DNA of 64,000 nt, taken from assembly GCF_016481275.1 (NCBI RefSeq), contig NZ_JAEMNW010000002.1, positions 434,001-498,000 on the forward strand, read 5' to 3'. The notes beneath the pieces were generated by a model. It was not told where the DNA came from and made no database searches. It worked only from the letters and a program-made list of their open reading frames with translations. The translations under genes were made by a program, and so were the position numbers. Shown in pieces: positions 1 to 10,997 of the stretch. Origin of the DNA: Antrihabitans auranticaus (GTDB lineage: Bacteria; Actinomycetota; Actinomycetes; Mycobacteriales; Mycobacteriaceae). How positions within the stretch are numbered: the stretch's first letter is position 1; every line of letters starts with the position of its first letter.

Positions 1-461
<461 letters not shown>

Positions 462-472
462 GGGAGCGTTCG

Positions 473-940
473 GTGAACGCGGAGGTTGCGCGCCGAGTGG
501 GGTTCATCGCGGCGCTCGTTCTCGCCCTCGGGTTCTACTTCCTGCTTCTCGGCTTCCGTGGCATCGACCTGATTCGCGACGGCAGGCCCGCCAGCATCGG
601 GCTCGGGCTCGGCGTCCTGATTCTGCCGATCCTCGGCATCTGGATAGTCACCGCGACGATTCGCGCGGGTCTGCAGCATCAGCATCTAGCTCGCCGGATT
701 CACGAGGAAGGCCGTGAACTCGACGTGTCCGGCCTGCCGCTACGGCCGTCGGGCCGAATTCAACGCGACGCCGCCGACGCACTCTTTGTGCAGGTCAAAG
801 CCGAATGGGAGGCAGATCCAGACGACTGGCGCAACTCTTACCGGCTCGCGAGGGCATACGACTACGCCGGTGATCGCGGGCGTGCGCGCGACACGATGCG
901 GCGCGCCGTCCGGTTGGAACGACTCGAATCGCAGAACTGA
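473..940 (+). CDS. conserved two-span membrane protein (Rv2772c-like by position)
   Basis: A 155-residue protein with two clear hydrophobic spans (about residues 10-28 and 43-63) followed by a cytoplasmic C-terminal part rich in charged residues, ending in a TPR-like helical stretch (WRNSYRLARAYDYAGD). No enzymatic motif is seen. A GTG at 458 overlaps the dapB stop, but the GTG at 473 has an AGGGAG ribosome-binding site six bases upstream (461-466), so 473 is preferred. The stop overlaps the ATG of the next gene. In M. tuberculosis a transmembrane protein of unknown function follows dapB in the same position, from memory. The function is unknown. Confidence 0.8.
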   Translation: MNAEVARRVGFIAALVLALGFYFLLLGFRGIDLIRDGRPASIGLGLGVLILPILGIWIVTATIRAGLQHQHLARRIHEEGRELDVSGLPLRPSGRIQRDAADALFVQVKAEWEADPDDWRNSYRLARAYDYAGDRGRARDTMRRAVRLERLESQN

Positions 941-1401
941 TGACGAAGACACTGCTCGTGGTGCATCACACGTCGTCACCCGCCACGCGGGAACTCCTCG
1001 AATCGGTGCTGGCCGGTGCACGGGATCCCGAAATCGACGGTGTCGACGTCCGAGCGGTCCCCGCGCTGTCGGCGACCGCATCCGACGTGCTCGCGGCCGA
1101 CGGGTACCTCTTCGGTACGTCCGCCAATTTCGGGTACATGTCGGGCGGTCTCAAGGTCTTCTTCGATTCGGTGTACTACCCGTGCTTGGATGCCGTGGCC
1201 GGCCGGCCCTACGGTTTGTGGGTGCACGGCAACAACGACGTGGTCGGCGCGGTGAAGTCGGTTCGGACGATCGTGTCCGGGCTCGCGCTGGAGCAGGTCG
1301 CGCACACGGTCGAGGTGACCGGGCCGATCGACGCCGCGGTGCGGGAGAACTGCTACGAGCTGGGTGCGACTGTCGCCGTGACCGTTGCAGGCGCGGCATG
1401 A
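940..1401 (+). CDS. flavodoxin-like / NADPH-dependent FMN reductase-fold protein
   Basis: A 153-residue cytoplasmic protein with a flavodoxin fold: a beta strand and phosphate-binding loop at the N-terminus (LLVVHHTSSPATREL), a middle GTSANFGYMSGGLKVFFD segment typical of the isoalloxazine-binding loop of small FMN reductases, and a later WVHGNND turn. It probably binds FMN and transfers electrons, but the partner is unknown. The ATG overlaps the preceding stop (TGATG), so it belongs to the dapB transcript. An intrinsic terminator (1477-1516) ends that transcript. A similar protein follows the membrane protein in M. tuberculosis (Rv2771c, from memory). Confidence 0.8.
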   Translation: MTKTLLVVHHTSSPATRELLESVLAGARDPEIDGVDVRAVPALSATASDVLAADGYLFGTSANFGYMSGGLKVFFDSVYYPCLDAVAGRPYGLWVHGNNDVVGAVKSVRTIVSGLALEQVAHTVEVTGPIDAAVRENCYELGATVAVTVAGAA

Positions 1402-1476
1402 GCAACGGTGCCCCTACTTTTCGCGGGTTCAGTTCGGCATGCTCCACCGCAATACTCGTACGCAGGGTCGGGCGAA

Positions 1477-1516
1477 CGCCGCGTCGACCGGCGCAAAGCT
1501 GTCGGCGCGGCGTTTT
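1477..1516 (+). terminator. intrinsic terminator between the dapB cluster and the response regulator
   Basis: A 12-bp stem (CGCCGCGTCGAC with GTCGGCGCGGCG, one G-U pair) closes a 12-base loop and is followed directly by TTTT. This is a textbook intrinsic terminator. It ends only 17 bases before the response regulator ATG, so it either insulates that gene or acts as an attenuator in its leader. Confidence 0.8.
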
Positions 1517-1533
1517 CGAGCGGAGAAGAGTAG

Positions 1534-2208
1534 ATGAGCGCCGGACTGGGTGAGGAAGTGGTGAGTCAGGCGACGCGTCGAATCGGGCTGGTCGAGGACC
1601 ACGAATCGGTCGTCATCGGGTTGTCGACGATACTGTCGCGGGAGCCGGACCTGGAGGTCGTGGCAACAGCAGCGACGGTTGCCGAGTTGCTGGCGCAGAC
1701 CGACGACCTGGATCTCGTCGTGCTGGACCTCCGGCTCGCGGACGGGTCCACGCCGGAGGAGAACGTCCGCGCCGTGCGGGAGCGGGATGTCGAGGTACTC
1801 ATCTTTACCGGCGCGGAGAACGCCTTTCTCGTTCGTTCGGCTGCCCGTGCCGGCGTGCTCGGCGTTGTCCGGAAGTCGCAGGACGCCGCGACGGTCGTCG
1901 CTGCTGTCCGTACGGCGGCTTCCGGCCGGCAGGTCGTGACAGCGGACTGGGCGGCCGCAATCGACGGGGACCCGGGTCTGTCCGATGTCGGTCTAAGTCC
2001 ACGCCAGGAAGAAGTTCTGACGTTGTACGCATCGGGGGAGAAGGCGTCGCGGGTCGCGCGCATGACCGGCTTGTCGGAGCAGACGGTCAACGACTACCTC
2101 TCCCGCATCCGGCAGAAGTACGCCGATGCGGGCAGGCCTGCGCCTACGAAGACGGATTTGTACAAGCGGGCAGTCGAGGATGGGTGGCTGCCTGGCCCCG
2201 GTATCTGA
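1534..2208 (+). CDS. NarL/LuxR-type response regulator
   Basis: A 224-residue two-component response regulator. The receiver domain (about 15-130) has the acidic pair E21/D22, phosphoacceptor D65 in VVLDLRL, T92 in IFTG and K114 in VVRKS. A C-terminal LuxR/GerE helix-turn-helix follows (about 150-215: LSPRQEEVLTLYASGE then SRVARMTGLSEQTVNDYLSRIRQKY). It should bind DNA as a dimer after phosphorylation by the kinase encoded 21 bases downstream. The ATG at 1534 has a purine-rich GGAGAAGAG site; a GTG at 1561 is an alternative. An intrinsic terminator abuts it upstream. Target genes are unknown. Confidence 0.92.
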   Translation: MSAGLGEEVVSQATRRIGLVEDHESVVIGLSTILSREPDLEVVATAATVAELLAQTDDLDLVVLDLRLADGSTPEENVRAVRERDVEVLIFTGAENAFLVRSAARAGVLGVVRKSQDAATVVAAVRTAASGRQVVTADWAAAIDGDPGLSDVGLSPRQEEVLTLYASGEKASRVARMTGLSEQTVNDYLSRIRQKYADAGRPAPTKTDLYKRAVEDGWLPGPGI

Positions 2209-2229
2209 CGATCGACAAGAATCGGGGGT

Positions 2230-3450
2230 ATGGCGGGTGGCATCGGAGGGGTCCTGACGCGTCCGCGCGACCGGATTCGCGCGACCGAGCGGGTCACCAG
2301 GTCGCTTGCCTGCACGCTCGGGCTGGGGTCGGCGATCTATGGATTCATGGATTTTCCGGAGATCGTCCAGCAAGCGGTGCAGATCGAGCCGTGGTGGACC
2401 CCGGCGGCGGTTGTTGCGTTCTTCGGAAGCGGCCTGGTCATCTCTTACGTGGCGGTCCGCGGTGAGCTCAGCGCTCTCCGCCGCGTACTGATCGCGCTGC
2501 TGGGCATCTACCTGGTCTGCTGCCTGACGCTCCCGCTCGCTGCGGAGTTCGGCAGCCTGGATGGCAAATCGGCATGGATCTGGCGGGTTGCGCCGATAGC
2601 GATCGTCGCGGCGGCGCTCACGTGGCGTCCTGCGGGCACGGCCGCATACGGCTTGCTGGCCGGTGTCGTGTCGACGGCGGTGAATTGCTACGCCGTCGGA
2701 GAGTCCGGTTTCCTCGGGTTTGCCGAATTCCTCGTCCGCAACAGCTGTTCGGCGAGTGTCTTCGCCTGGGTCGTCGTTTGTGCGATGCGCGCCACTGTGC
2801 TGCTGGACGAGGCGTCGGCGCGTGCCGAGAAGGAAGCAGCGGTCACCGCCGCGAATGCAGCGCGTGCGCGTGAACGTTCGCGATTCGCAGCACTGATCCA
2901 CGACGGCGTGCTCTCCACGCTGCTCGATGCCTCCCGCGGCCAGGAATCTCGAAGTCTGTCGGCGCAAGCGCGTCGGACATTGCGCGAGATCAACGAGTTC
3001 CGGTCGGGAGAAGGGGATCGAACGGTGTTCGACGAGGCCACAGCGACCGGTTTCCTGCGTGTGTCAGCGCTGCAAGCCGGCCGCACCGTCAGGTTCACGA
3101 GTCGCCGCACTCCGGGCGCCGCCGAGTTGTCCGTGCCGGTTGCGGCAGCGGAATCGATCGCAGCGGCGATGAGCGAGAGCATTCGCAACAGCATCAGGCA
3201 CGCGGGCGCGTGTGGTGGCGCCGTCGATCGTGAAGTGACGGCAACCGTCGAACGCCGTGGCCTGCGCGTCGAGATAGCCGACGACGGCGTCGGCTTCGAG
3301 CCCGATTCTGTTCCCGCGCACCGAATGGGTGTCGCACTGAGCATCCTGGGCAGGATGGCGGAACTTCCCGGCGGTGCAGCTGCTGTCGAATCCGCGCGCG
3401 GCCGGGGTACGAAAGTCACGCTGACCTGGGCGTCGGACGATCGTGGATGA
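2230..3450 (+). CDS. membrane sensor histidine kinase (NarL-partner class)
   Basis: A 406-residue kinase, probably for the response regulator just upstream. The first half is hydrophobic with about six spans (roughly residues 28-190), so sensing is probably within the membrane. A linker helix follows, then a HisKA_3-like dimerisation helix with the likely phospho-accepting H224 in the block ALIHDGVLSTLL. The C-terminal ATPase domain retains the N box (SESIRNSIRHAG), the G1 box ADDGVGFEP (about 350) and a GRGTKVTLTW G2-type end. All catalytic elements therefore look intact. The stop overlaps the start of the next gene, so kinase and pseudokinase-like protein are translationally coupled. Confidence 0.88.
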   Translation: MAGGIGGVLTRPRDRIRATERVTRSLACTLGLGSAIYGFMDFPEIVQQAVQIEPWWTPAAVVAFFGSGLVISYVAVRGELSALRRVLIALLGIYLVCCLTLPLAAEFGSLDGKSAWIWRVAPIAIVAAALTWRPAGTAAYGLLAGVVSTAVNCYAVGESGFLGFAEFLVRNSCSASVFAWVVVCAMRATVLLDEASARAEKEAAVTAANAARARERSRFAALIHDGVLSTLLDASRGQESRSLSAQARRTLREINEFRSGEGDRTVFDEATATGFLRVSALQAGRTVRFTSRRTPGAAELSVPVAAAESIAAAMSESIRNSIRHAGACGGAVDREVTATVERRGLRVEIADDGVGFEPDSVPAHRMGVALSILGRMAELPGGAAAVESARGRGTKVTLTWASDDRG

Positions 3451-4480
3451 GGACATGGAGCTGCGCGCCCTGCTGGGCCTGCGCGGCAAGACCGCAGCGA
3501 TGATGTGTGTGCTGCTCGTGGTCACGATCGCGGCGGTGATGCAGCGCAACCTCGAATCGGCACACAATCCGGTGCTGGTGGCTGCGTCCTATGGCGCGAT
3601 GGGTATCTGTGCTGTGCTCGTCGTCTATGTGCCCTCCGATCCGCTGAACTTCGGCTGCACGCTGCTCATCGTCGCCGTCGGACCTGCGACGACGTATCTG
3701 ACCTTGCGCGATGCCGTCGCCTCCAGCATCGACGACTATGCGCCCTCCGCATCCTTCGCCTACTCACTCGTTCTGTGTGCGCTGATCATTCGCGGGCGAC
3801 CGCGGATGGCGTGGGTAGCGGTCGGATTGTGCGCAGTGGCCTTCGCTGCGGTCGCGCTCACCGAGGCGTCCATGCCGACCAGCATCGCGGCGGCGCTGGC
3901 GATAGTCGGCACCGTCGCAGCGGTGAACGTCTTCATGGTCATCATTCGACCGACGATGGAGTCGTTGTTCGCGCTGCGCGAGGACGCGACCATGCGCGCG
4001 GCCGCCGAGGCGACGATGGTCGCGCAGAACGAGGAACGCGATCGCCAGCTCGACCGGCTCGACGCGGTCGCCCGGCCGATGCTCGAGAAGATCGCGGGCG
4101 GCGTGCTGTCGTCATCGGAGCGCGAACGGTGCCGACTGCTCGAAGCGGAATTGCGCGACGGCCTGCGGGCGGCCCAGCTAGCGACGCGGGCGCTGGCCGC
4201 TGCCGCCCGAGGTGCCCGGAGCCGGGGCGTCGAAGTCGTTCTGCTCGACGACGGCGGCTTTGCGGAAGTTCGCTCGGACGTGCGCGCGACGGTCCTCGAA
4301 TGCGCGGAGGACGCGCTGAACTCGTCCGACTCGGGGTCGGTGACCGTTCGGGTGTTACCGAAAGGCAAGCGGTACTTGGCATCTGTGCTCGTGAACGACG
4401 CATCCGGCGACCGTCGAACCGAGATTGCGACAGACGGCACGGTCACGACAACCGTCGAATACGCCGACCAGCGGCCGTAG
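3443..4480 (+). CDS. degenerate histidine-kinase-like membrane protein
   Basis: A 345-residue protein with the layout of its upstream neighbour: a hydrophobic N-terminal half with about six spans, a charged linker (ATMVAQNEERDRQLDRL) and a C-terminal soluble part. At the expected phospho-acceptor site the sequence reads RLDAVARPMLEKI, with no histidine. The equivalent of the N box (ECAEDALNSSDSG) lacks the usual histidine, and the glycine-rich G1/G2 boxes are absent. It is therefore unlikely to be an active kinase and may be a co-sensor or heterodimer partner. The GTG at 3443 overlaps the kinase stop; an ATG at 3455 is also possible. No orthologue is recognised with certainty. Confidence 0.7.
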   Translation: MDEDMELRALLGLRGKTAAMMCVLLVVTIAAVMQRNLESAHNPVLVAASYGAMGICAVLVVYVPSDPLNFGCTLLIVAVGPATTYLTLRDAVASSIDDYAPSASFAYSLVLCALIIRGRPRMAWVAVGLCAVAFAAVALTEASMPTSIAAALAIVGTVAAVNVFMVIIRPTMESLFALREDATMRAAAEATMVAQNEERDRQLDRLDAVARPMLEKIAGGVLSSSERERCRLLEAELRDGLRAAQLATRALAAAARGARSRGVEVVLLDDGGFAEVRSDVRATVLECAEDALNSSDSGSVTVRVLPKGKRYLASVLVNDASGDRRTEIATDGTVTTTVEYADQRP

Positions 4481-4519
4481 CGCCCGAATGTGTCGGAGGT
4501 GCGTGGCAGTCTGGACCGC

Positions 4520-5731
4520 ATGATCTCGAACGCGATCGCGCGCCGGATCGCCCTGGCCGCGCAAGGCTTTGCCGACCGTGCGCCGGGTGCTGCGCCGACG
4601 CGACGCACACTCGCCCGAGTGCTCGAACGGACCCAGTTGTTGCAGCTCGATTCTGTTGCGGCTGTGGTCCGCGCGCATTATGCGCCGGTGTTCAGCCGGA
4701 TCGGCAGCTACGACCGAGCACTACTCGACAAAGCGGTGTGGTCGCATACGGCGCGGTCACCGCGCAGCCTGGTCGAGTACTGGGCCCACGAGGCAGCCGT
4801 GATCCCTGTCGACGACTGGCCGCTGATGCGCTGGCGGATGACCAAGTACACGGACGGGCGCTGGGGGCAGGCGCGACGAGTGCTCGATCGAAATCCATTG
4901 CTGGCCAAGGATATTGTCGATGCAATCACCGATATCGGTGCTGCGACCGCGGGCGAGGTGGAGACGCATCTGGAAATCGGTCAGGCAGGTCGGCGGGAAT
5001 CGTCGTGGTGGGACCTGAGCGATACGAAGGTGATCTGCGAGCAACTGTTCGCGTCGGGCGAGTTGTCTGTGGCCCGGCGGGTCGGGTTCGCGCGCTATTA
5101 CGATCTAGCGGAACGAGTACTGCCGGCGAGCGTCCTGGCGCGCGAGGTTTCCGAGCAGGATGCCGTTCGCGAGCTGGTCCGCAAGTCGGCGACGGCACTC
5201 GGTATCGCGACCGAACCGGATCTGCGTGACTACTACCGGCTGCACCGCTCGCAGACCGAACCGGCGATTGCCGACCTGGTCGAAGAGGGTGTGCTCGTCC
5301 CGGTTCAGGTCGAGGGCTGGGCGCATCAGGCGTACGTCCACGCAGAGGCGAGACGCCCACGGTCGATCACCGGTGCGGCGTTGCTGTGCCCGTTCGATCC
5401 GCTCATCTTCTGCAGGCCGCGTACCGAGCGAGTGTTCGATTTCCGCTATCGCATAGAGATCTACACGCCCGAGCCGAAGCGTGTGCACGGCTACTACGTC
5501 TTCCCGTTCCTGCTGGACGGCGAACTGGTCGGCAGAGTCGATCTACGCGCAGAACGCGGCAACGGCGTACTGCGCGTGCCCGGTGCCTTCACAGAGCCGG
5601 GTCATGAGAATCCACGAGTGGCAACGGAACTCGCGAGCGCGCTCCGGCGAATGGCCGATTGGCTCGAACTGGAGGACGTCGTCGTGGGGGAGCGCGGTGA
5701 TCTCGCTCCGCTGCTCACGCAGCTTGTGTGA
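4520..5731 (+). CDS. YcaQ/AlkX-family winged-helix DNA glycosylase
   Basis: A 403-residue protein of the HTH_42 family (YcaQ, AlkX, AZL), DNA glycosylases that remove bulky alkylated bases and unhook interstrand crosslinks. The family's catalytic Q-x-D motif is present as Q42-L43-D44, followed by the typical AHYAPVFSRIGSYD and LVEYWAHEAAVIP blocks, and later the CPFDPLIFCRPRTERVFDF segment. The track frame opens at a GTG at 4490, but the ATG at 4520 fits better: it gives the usual RRIALAAQGF opening, and a CAGTCT hexamer lies exactly seven bases upstream, as at leaderless genes here. It converges with and overlaps the next gene by 17 bases. Confidence 0.85.
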   Translation: MISNAIARRIALAAQGFADRAPGAAPTRRTLARVLERTQLLQLDSVAAVVRAHYAPVFSRIGSYDRALLDKAVWSHTARSPRSLVEYWAHEAAVIPVDDWPLMRWRMTKYTDGRWGQARRVLDRNPLLAKDIVDAITDIGAATAGEVETHLEIGQAGRRESSWWDLSDTKVICEQLFASGELSVARRVGFARYYDLAERVLPASVLAREVSEQDAVRELVRKSATALGIATEPDLRDYYRLHRSQTEPAIADLVEEGVLVPVQVEGWAHQAYVHAEARRPRSITGAALLCPFDPLIFCRPRTERVFDFRYRIEIYTPEPKRVHGYYVFPFLLDGELVGRVDLRAERGNGVLRVPGAFTEPGHENPRVATELASALRRMADWLELEDVVVGERGDLAPLLTQLV

Positions 5732-6164
5732 CGCGGCTTTCCACAAACTTCGTGAGGCCCTTGCTCGCCGTCTCCATGGCGATCTTGACGACCTTCTTCA
5801 CGATGAAGTTCGGCAGCGGGACCTTCGGTGCGAGTTCGAGATCGAACAGCACGCGGGTACCGGTGGCCGTCGGAGTCAGCCGGTACGAGCCGTTCTGCGC
5901 GGCTTGCATCGAGCTTTCGCGCAGCGTCCAGGTCATGACCTGGACGCCGTCCCAGGTGAAGTCGGTTACCTGATGATCGGTCAATCCCACCGCGCCGACG
6001 TCCGCGCGCACCCGGTGTGGCCGGCCGTCGTCGAATCGAGTCTCCACGACGATCTTCTTGTGCGGTCCCGACCAGCCGGGCAGTTCCTCGACCGCTGCGA
6101 GGGCAGCCATGATGGCGGCCGGTTCGGCCGCGATGTGGAACTCCATGGATTCGATGACAGACAC
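5715..6164 (-). CDS. SRPBCC (START/cyclase-like) family protein
   Basis: A 149-residue cytoplasmic protein of the SRPBCC hydrophobic-ligand-binding fold. It starts with the common actinobacterial opening SVIESMEFHIAAEPAAIMAALA, continues with alternating strands including VTDFTWDGVQVMTWTLRESSMQ and a TGTRVLFDLELAPKVPLPNF block, and ends in a long helix. Many actinobacteria carry several such genes; ligands are generally unknown. It starts with GTG at 6164. Its 3' end overlaps the YcaQ-type gene by 17 bases, convergent. A function beyond lipid or hydrophobe binding cannot be assigned. Confidence 0.8.
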   Translation of the reverse strand: MSVIESMEFHIAAEPAAIMAALAAVEELPGWSGPHKKIVVETRFDDGRPHRVRADVGAVGLTDHQVTDFTWDGVQVMTWTLRESSMQAAQNGSYRLTPTATGTRVLFDLELAPKVPLPNFIVKKVVKIAMETASKGLTKFVESRVTQAA

Positions 6165-6260
6165 AGTGCAACTCTCGGATCGTGTGACGGGGATTGCATC
6201 AACGATAGAAGAGTGGCCCGGTCTCGACCAGGAGCTTCGGAGTGAGATTTGTAACAGGTT

Positions 6261-6752
6261 CTAGTAGTTCTGCCAGCCCTTGCTGTTCTTGCGCCACTGA
6301 TCGCGAAGCGCGCCCTGGACTGCGTTCGACATCCACGAGTTCAGCGACTGGCCGCTCTCGGCGGCCGCCTCCTCGGCACGCGCCTTCATCTGCTCGACGA
6401 GTCGCAACGTCACCCGGCTGATGTCGCCGGTCAGGTCCTCGAAGGATTGGAAGGCGTCTTCGGCTGCGTGTCTCGTGCCGTTGCCGAAGGCCTCCCTGTC
6501 CTTGTCGGCCGGTTTCCGCGCGACGTCGACGACTGCATCGGTGCCGTCGAGGCGGACGTGGACCGTTCGATCGCCCAGTGCGTCGGATACCTCCTGTGCG
6601 AACGCGGAAAGGGCAGTCAGGAGCATCAAGCGGGCCGACGATTCGGCGGCGTTGGCGAGCGCTTCGGCCGTTGCCTTGGTTTTGTCGTCCCCGAGTGCGG
6701 CGGCCGCGAGTAGGTCGTCGCGCAATCGGGTCGTGAACTGGTTCAATTCCAT
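6261..6752 (-). CDS. HicB-like ribbon-helix-helix protein
   Basis: A 163-residue protein. The C-terminal half contains an Arc/HicB-type ribbon-helix-helix: a short strand (SRVTLRLVEQMKARA) and the helices EEAAAESGQSLNSWMSNAV, a pattern used by antitoxins and small repressors to bind DNA as dimers. The N-terminal half is helical and resembles HicB-like proteins annotated in rhodococci and mycobacteria. No toxin-sized partner gene is adjacent, so a toxin-antitoxin role is not supported here. The start region is covered by a phased array of TGACGYCA repeats (6752-6805), which argues for autoregulation. No ribosome-binding site is visible. Confidence 0.75.
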   Translation of the reverse strand: MELNQFTTRLRDDLLAAAALGDDKTKATAEALANAAESSARLMLLTALSAFAQEVSDALGDRTVHVRLDGTDAVVDVARKPADKDREAFGNGTRHAAEDAFQSFEDLTGDISRVTLRLVEQMKARAEEAAAESGQSLNSWMSNAVQGALRDQWRKNSKGWQNY

Positions 6753-6805
6753 GACGCCATCGTGACGCCAAATTTGACGTCAGTCAAGGCGTCGGTGTGA
6801 CGTCA
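6752..6805. promoter_or_regulatory. phased TGACGYCA operator array at the RHH gene
   Basis: Four octamers lie in this 54-bp stretch: TGACGCCA at 6752-6759 and 6763-6770, and the perfect palindrome TGACGTCA at 6775-6782 and 6798-6805. A weaker match (AGGCGTCG, 6787-6794) fills the gap. Start-to-start steps are 11, 12 and 23 bp, close to one or two helical turns. The array begins at the start codon of the RHH gene on the minus strand. RHH repressors typically bind such tandem sites cooperatively. Confidence 0.7.
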
Positions 6806-6847
6806 TGAAATCAGTTGCCGGGAGTACCCGTGCGGCGCGCGAAGTAA

Positions 6848-9600
<2,753 letters not shown>

Positions 9601-9615
9601 GGGCCGCGCACAGCG

Positions 9616-10395
9616 CTATGCCAGCAGTCGCCACAGGCCGATCAGGCCGAGGACCACGATGGCACCGCGCAACGCGGTGGGGGACAGGCGGCGGCCGTAC
9701 TTGGCACCGACCGATCCACCTACCAGGGATCCGACCGCAATGAGTCCGGCCACCGCCCAGCTGATTCGGTCGAACGCGACCAGCGTGTACGCCGCTGCGG
9801 CAACGATGTTGACGAGCAGCGACAGCAGGTTCTTGGCCGCGTTCATGCGCTGCATCGATTCGGGCAGCAGCGCGCCCATCACACCGATGAGCAGAATGCC
9901 CTGCGCTGCAGTGAAATAGCCACCGTAGATGCCTACAGCGAACGTGCCGAACGTCAGCGCGACAGTCCGAGCCGTACCGATGTCGGTGGCAGATCGGCCG
10001 GCGTCCTCAGCCCGGTGCTTGGCCCAATCCTGAATCTTCGGCCCGGCGACGACCAGGATCAGCGCGCCGCCGAGCAGGACCGGCACGATCGTCGTGAACG
10101 CCTTCTCCGGCAGATGCAGCAGCAGGAATGCGCCGACCACAGCGCCGGTGAGGGATGCCGGTATCTGCCACTTCAGGCGGTGTGCCTGGCCGCGGAGCTC
10201 GCGCCGGTAGCCCCATGTGCCCGAGACACCACCCGCGACCAGGCCGACCGCGTTCGACATCGTCGCTACAACCGGGGGACAGCCGAATGCGACGAGTGTC
10301 GGGAAGGTGATGAGTGTGCCGGATCCCACGATGGCGTTGATCGCGCCTGCGGCGAAGCCTGCCAGTGCGATCGCGATTATTTCGGCAATGGGCAC
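9616..10395 (-). CDS. TauE/SafE (DUF81) family membrane permease
   Basis: A 259-residue integral membrane protein with about eight hydrophobic spans. The two signature half-repeats are visible: GFAAGAINAIVGSGTLITFPTL at the N-terminus and a matching GIYGGYFTAAQGILL block in the second half. Members export or import sulfite, sulfoacetate or other small organosulfur anions; the substrate here is unknown. It starts with GTG at 10395, six bases after a TAGGTT hexamer, so it may be leaderless. It converges with rnj, with 15 bases between stops. Confidence 0.85.
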   Translation of the reverse strand: MPIAEIIAIALAGFAAGAINAIVGSGTLITFPTLVAFGCPPVVATMSNAVGLVAGGVSGTWGYRRELRGQAHRLKWQIPASLTGAVVGAFLLLHLPEKAFTTIVPVLLGGALILVVAGPKIQDWAKHRAEDAGRSATDIGTARTVALTFGTFAVGIYGGYFTAAQGILLIGVMGALLPESMQRMNAAKNLLSLLVNIVAAAAYTLVAFDRISWAVAGLIAVGSLVGGSVGAKYGRRLSPTALRGAIVVLGLIGLWRLLA

Positions 10396-10507
10396 CTGTG
10401 CAACCTACGGTGATTCGATTGCGCGACGTCGATCGGATACGCTAACTCACCGCATATGGAGTAAGGGTGCACTAACCAGTGCGCAGGTCGCCGAAAGAGG
10501 TAATGGT

Positions 10508-10957
10508 ATGGGTGTGGTCATTTTGTACGGGTCGGAAACCGGCACGTGCGAGGTGGTCGCTGATCACATTGCGGACGTCTTCGCTGCTCATGGCGACGCC
10601 TCGGTGTACGACATGACCGAGTTCGATATCGCGGATCTCGATCCCGCCGATTTTTACGTCCTCGTCGTCGCGACCTATGGCGAAGGCGAGCTGCCGACCG
10701 GTGCGCTCCCGTTCTTCGACGACATCGATGCCGAGCAGCCGGACCTGACCGGGTTGCGCTTCGCGGTGTTCGGTCTCGGCGACAAGGTCTACGACGACAC
10801 GTACAACCGCGGTGGCGAGATCGCCGGTGAGAAGCTGACCGCACTCGGCGCGGTGCAGATAGGCGAGCACGGTCGCCACGACAGCTCGGGTGACCGCAAG
10901 CCGAAGGATCAGGCCATCGAGTGGGCCGAGACGATCGTTCCCTTGGCCGCCGACTAG
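10508..10957 (+). CDS. flavodoxin-domain protein (MioC-like)
   Basis: A 149-residue single-domain flavodoxin. The FMN phosphate loop is GSETGTCE (residues 9-16), followed by ATYGEGELPTGALPFFDD and FGLGDKVYDDTYNRGG, both typical of the flavin-binding loops in the flavodoxin domain of sulfite reductase-like and MioC proteins. It should shuttle electrons in the cytoplasm; the partner is not encoded nearby. The longer open frame upstream is ignored because the ATG at 10508 has an AAGAGG site (10495-10500). A TACGCT hexamer at 10438-10443 is a possible -10. Confidence 0.88.
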   Translation: MGVVILYGSETGTCEVVADHIADVFAAHGDASVYDMTEFDIADLDPADFYVLVVATYGEGELPTGALPFFDDIDAEQPDLTGLRFAVFGLGDKVYDDTYNRGGEIAGEKLTALGAVQIGEHGRHDSSGDRKPKDQAIEWAETIVPLAAD

Positions 10958-10984
10958 CCGGATCGGTCCTTGCACAGCCCCCTG

Positions 10985-10990
10985 TAGGGT
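10985..10990 (+). promoter_or_regulatory. TAGGGT -10 element, leaderless start
   Basis: TAGGGT sits exactly seven bases before the GTG at 10998. Confidence 0.6.
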
Positions 10991-10997
10991 CGATTGT

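Noticed and set aside
6261-6752. HicAB-type toxin-antitoxin pair
   Set aside because: Only the HicB-like protein is present; neighbouring genes are SRPBCC and dapA, and no small toxin frame lies next to it.
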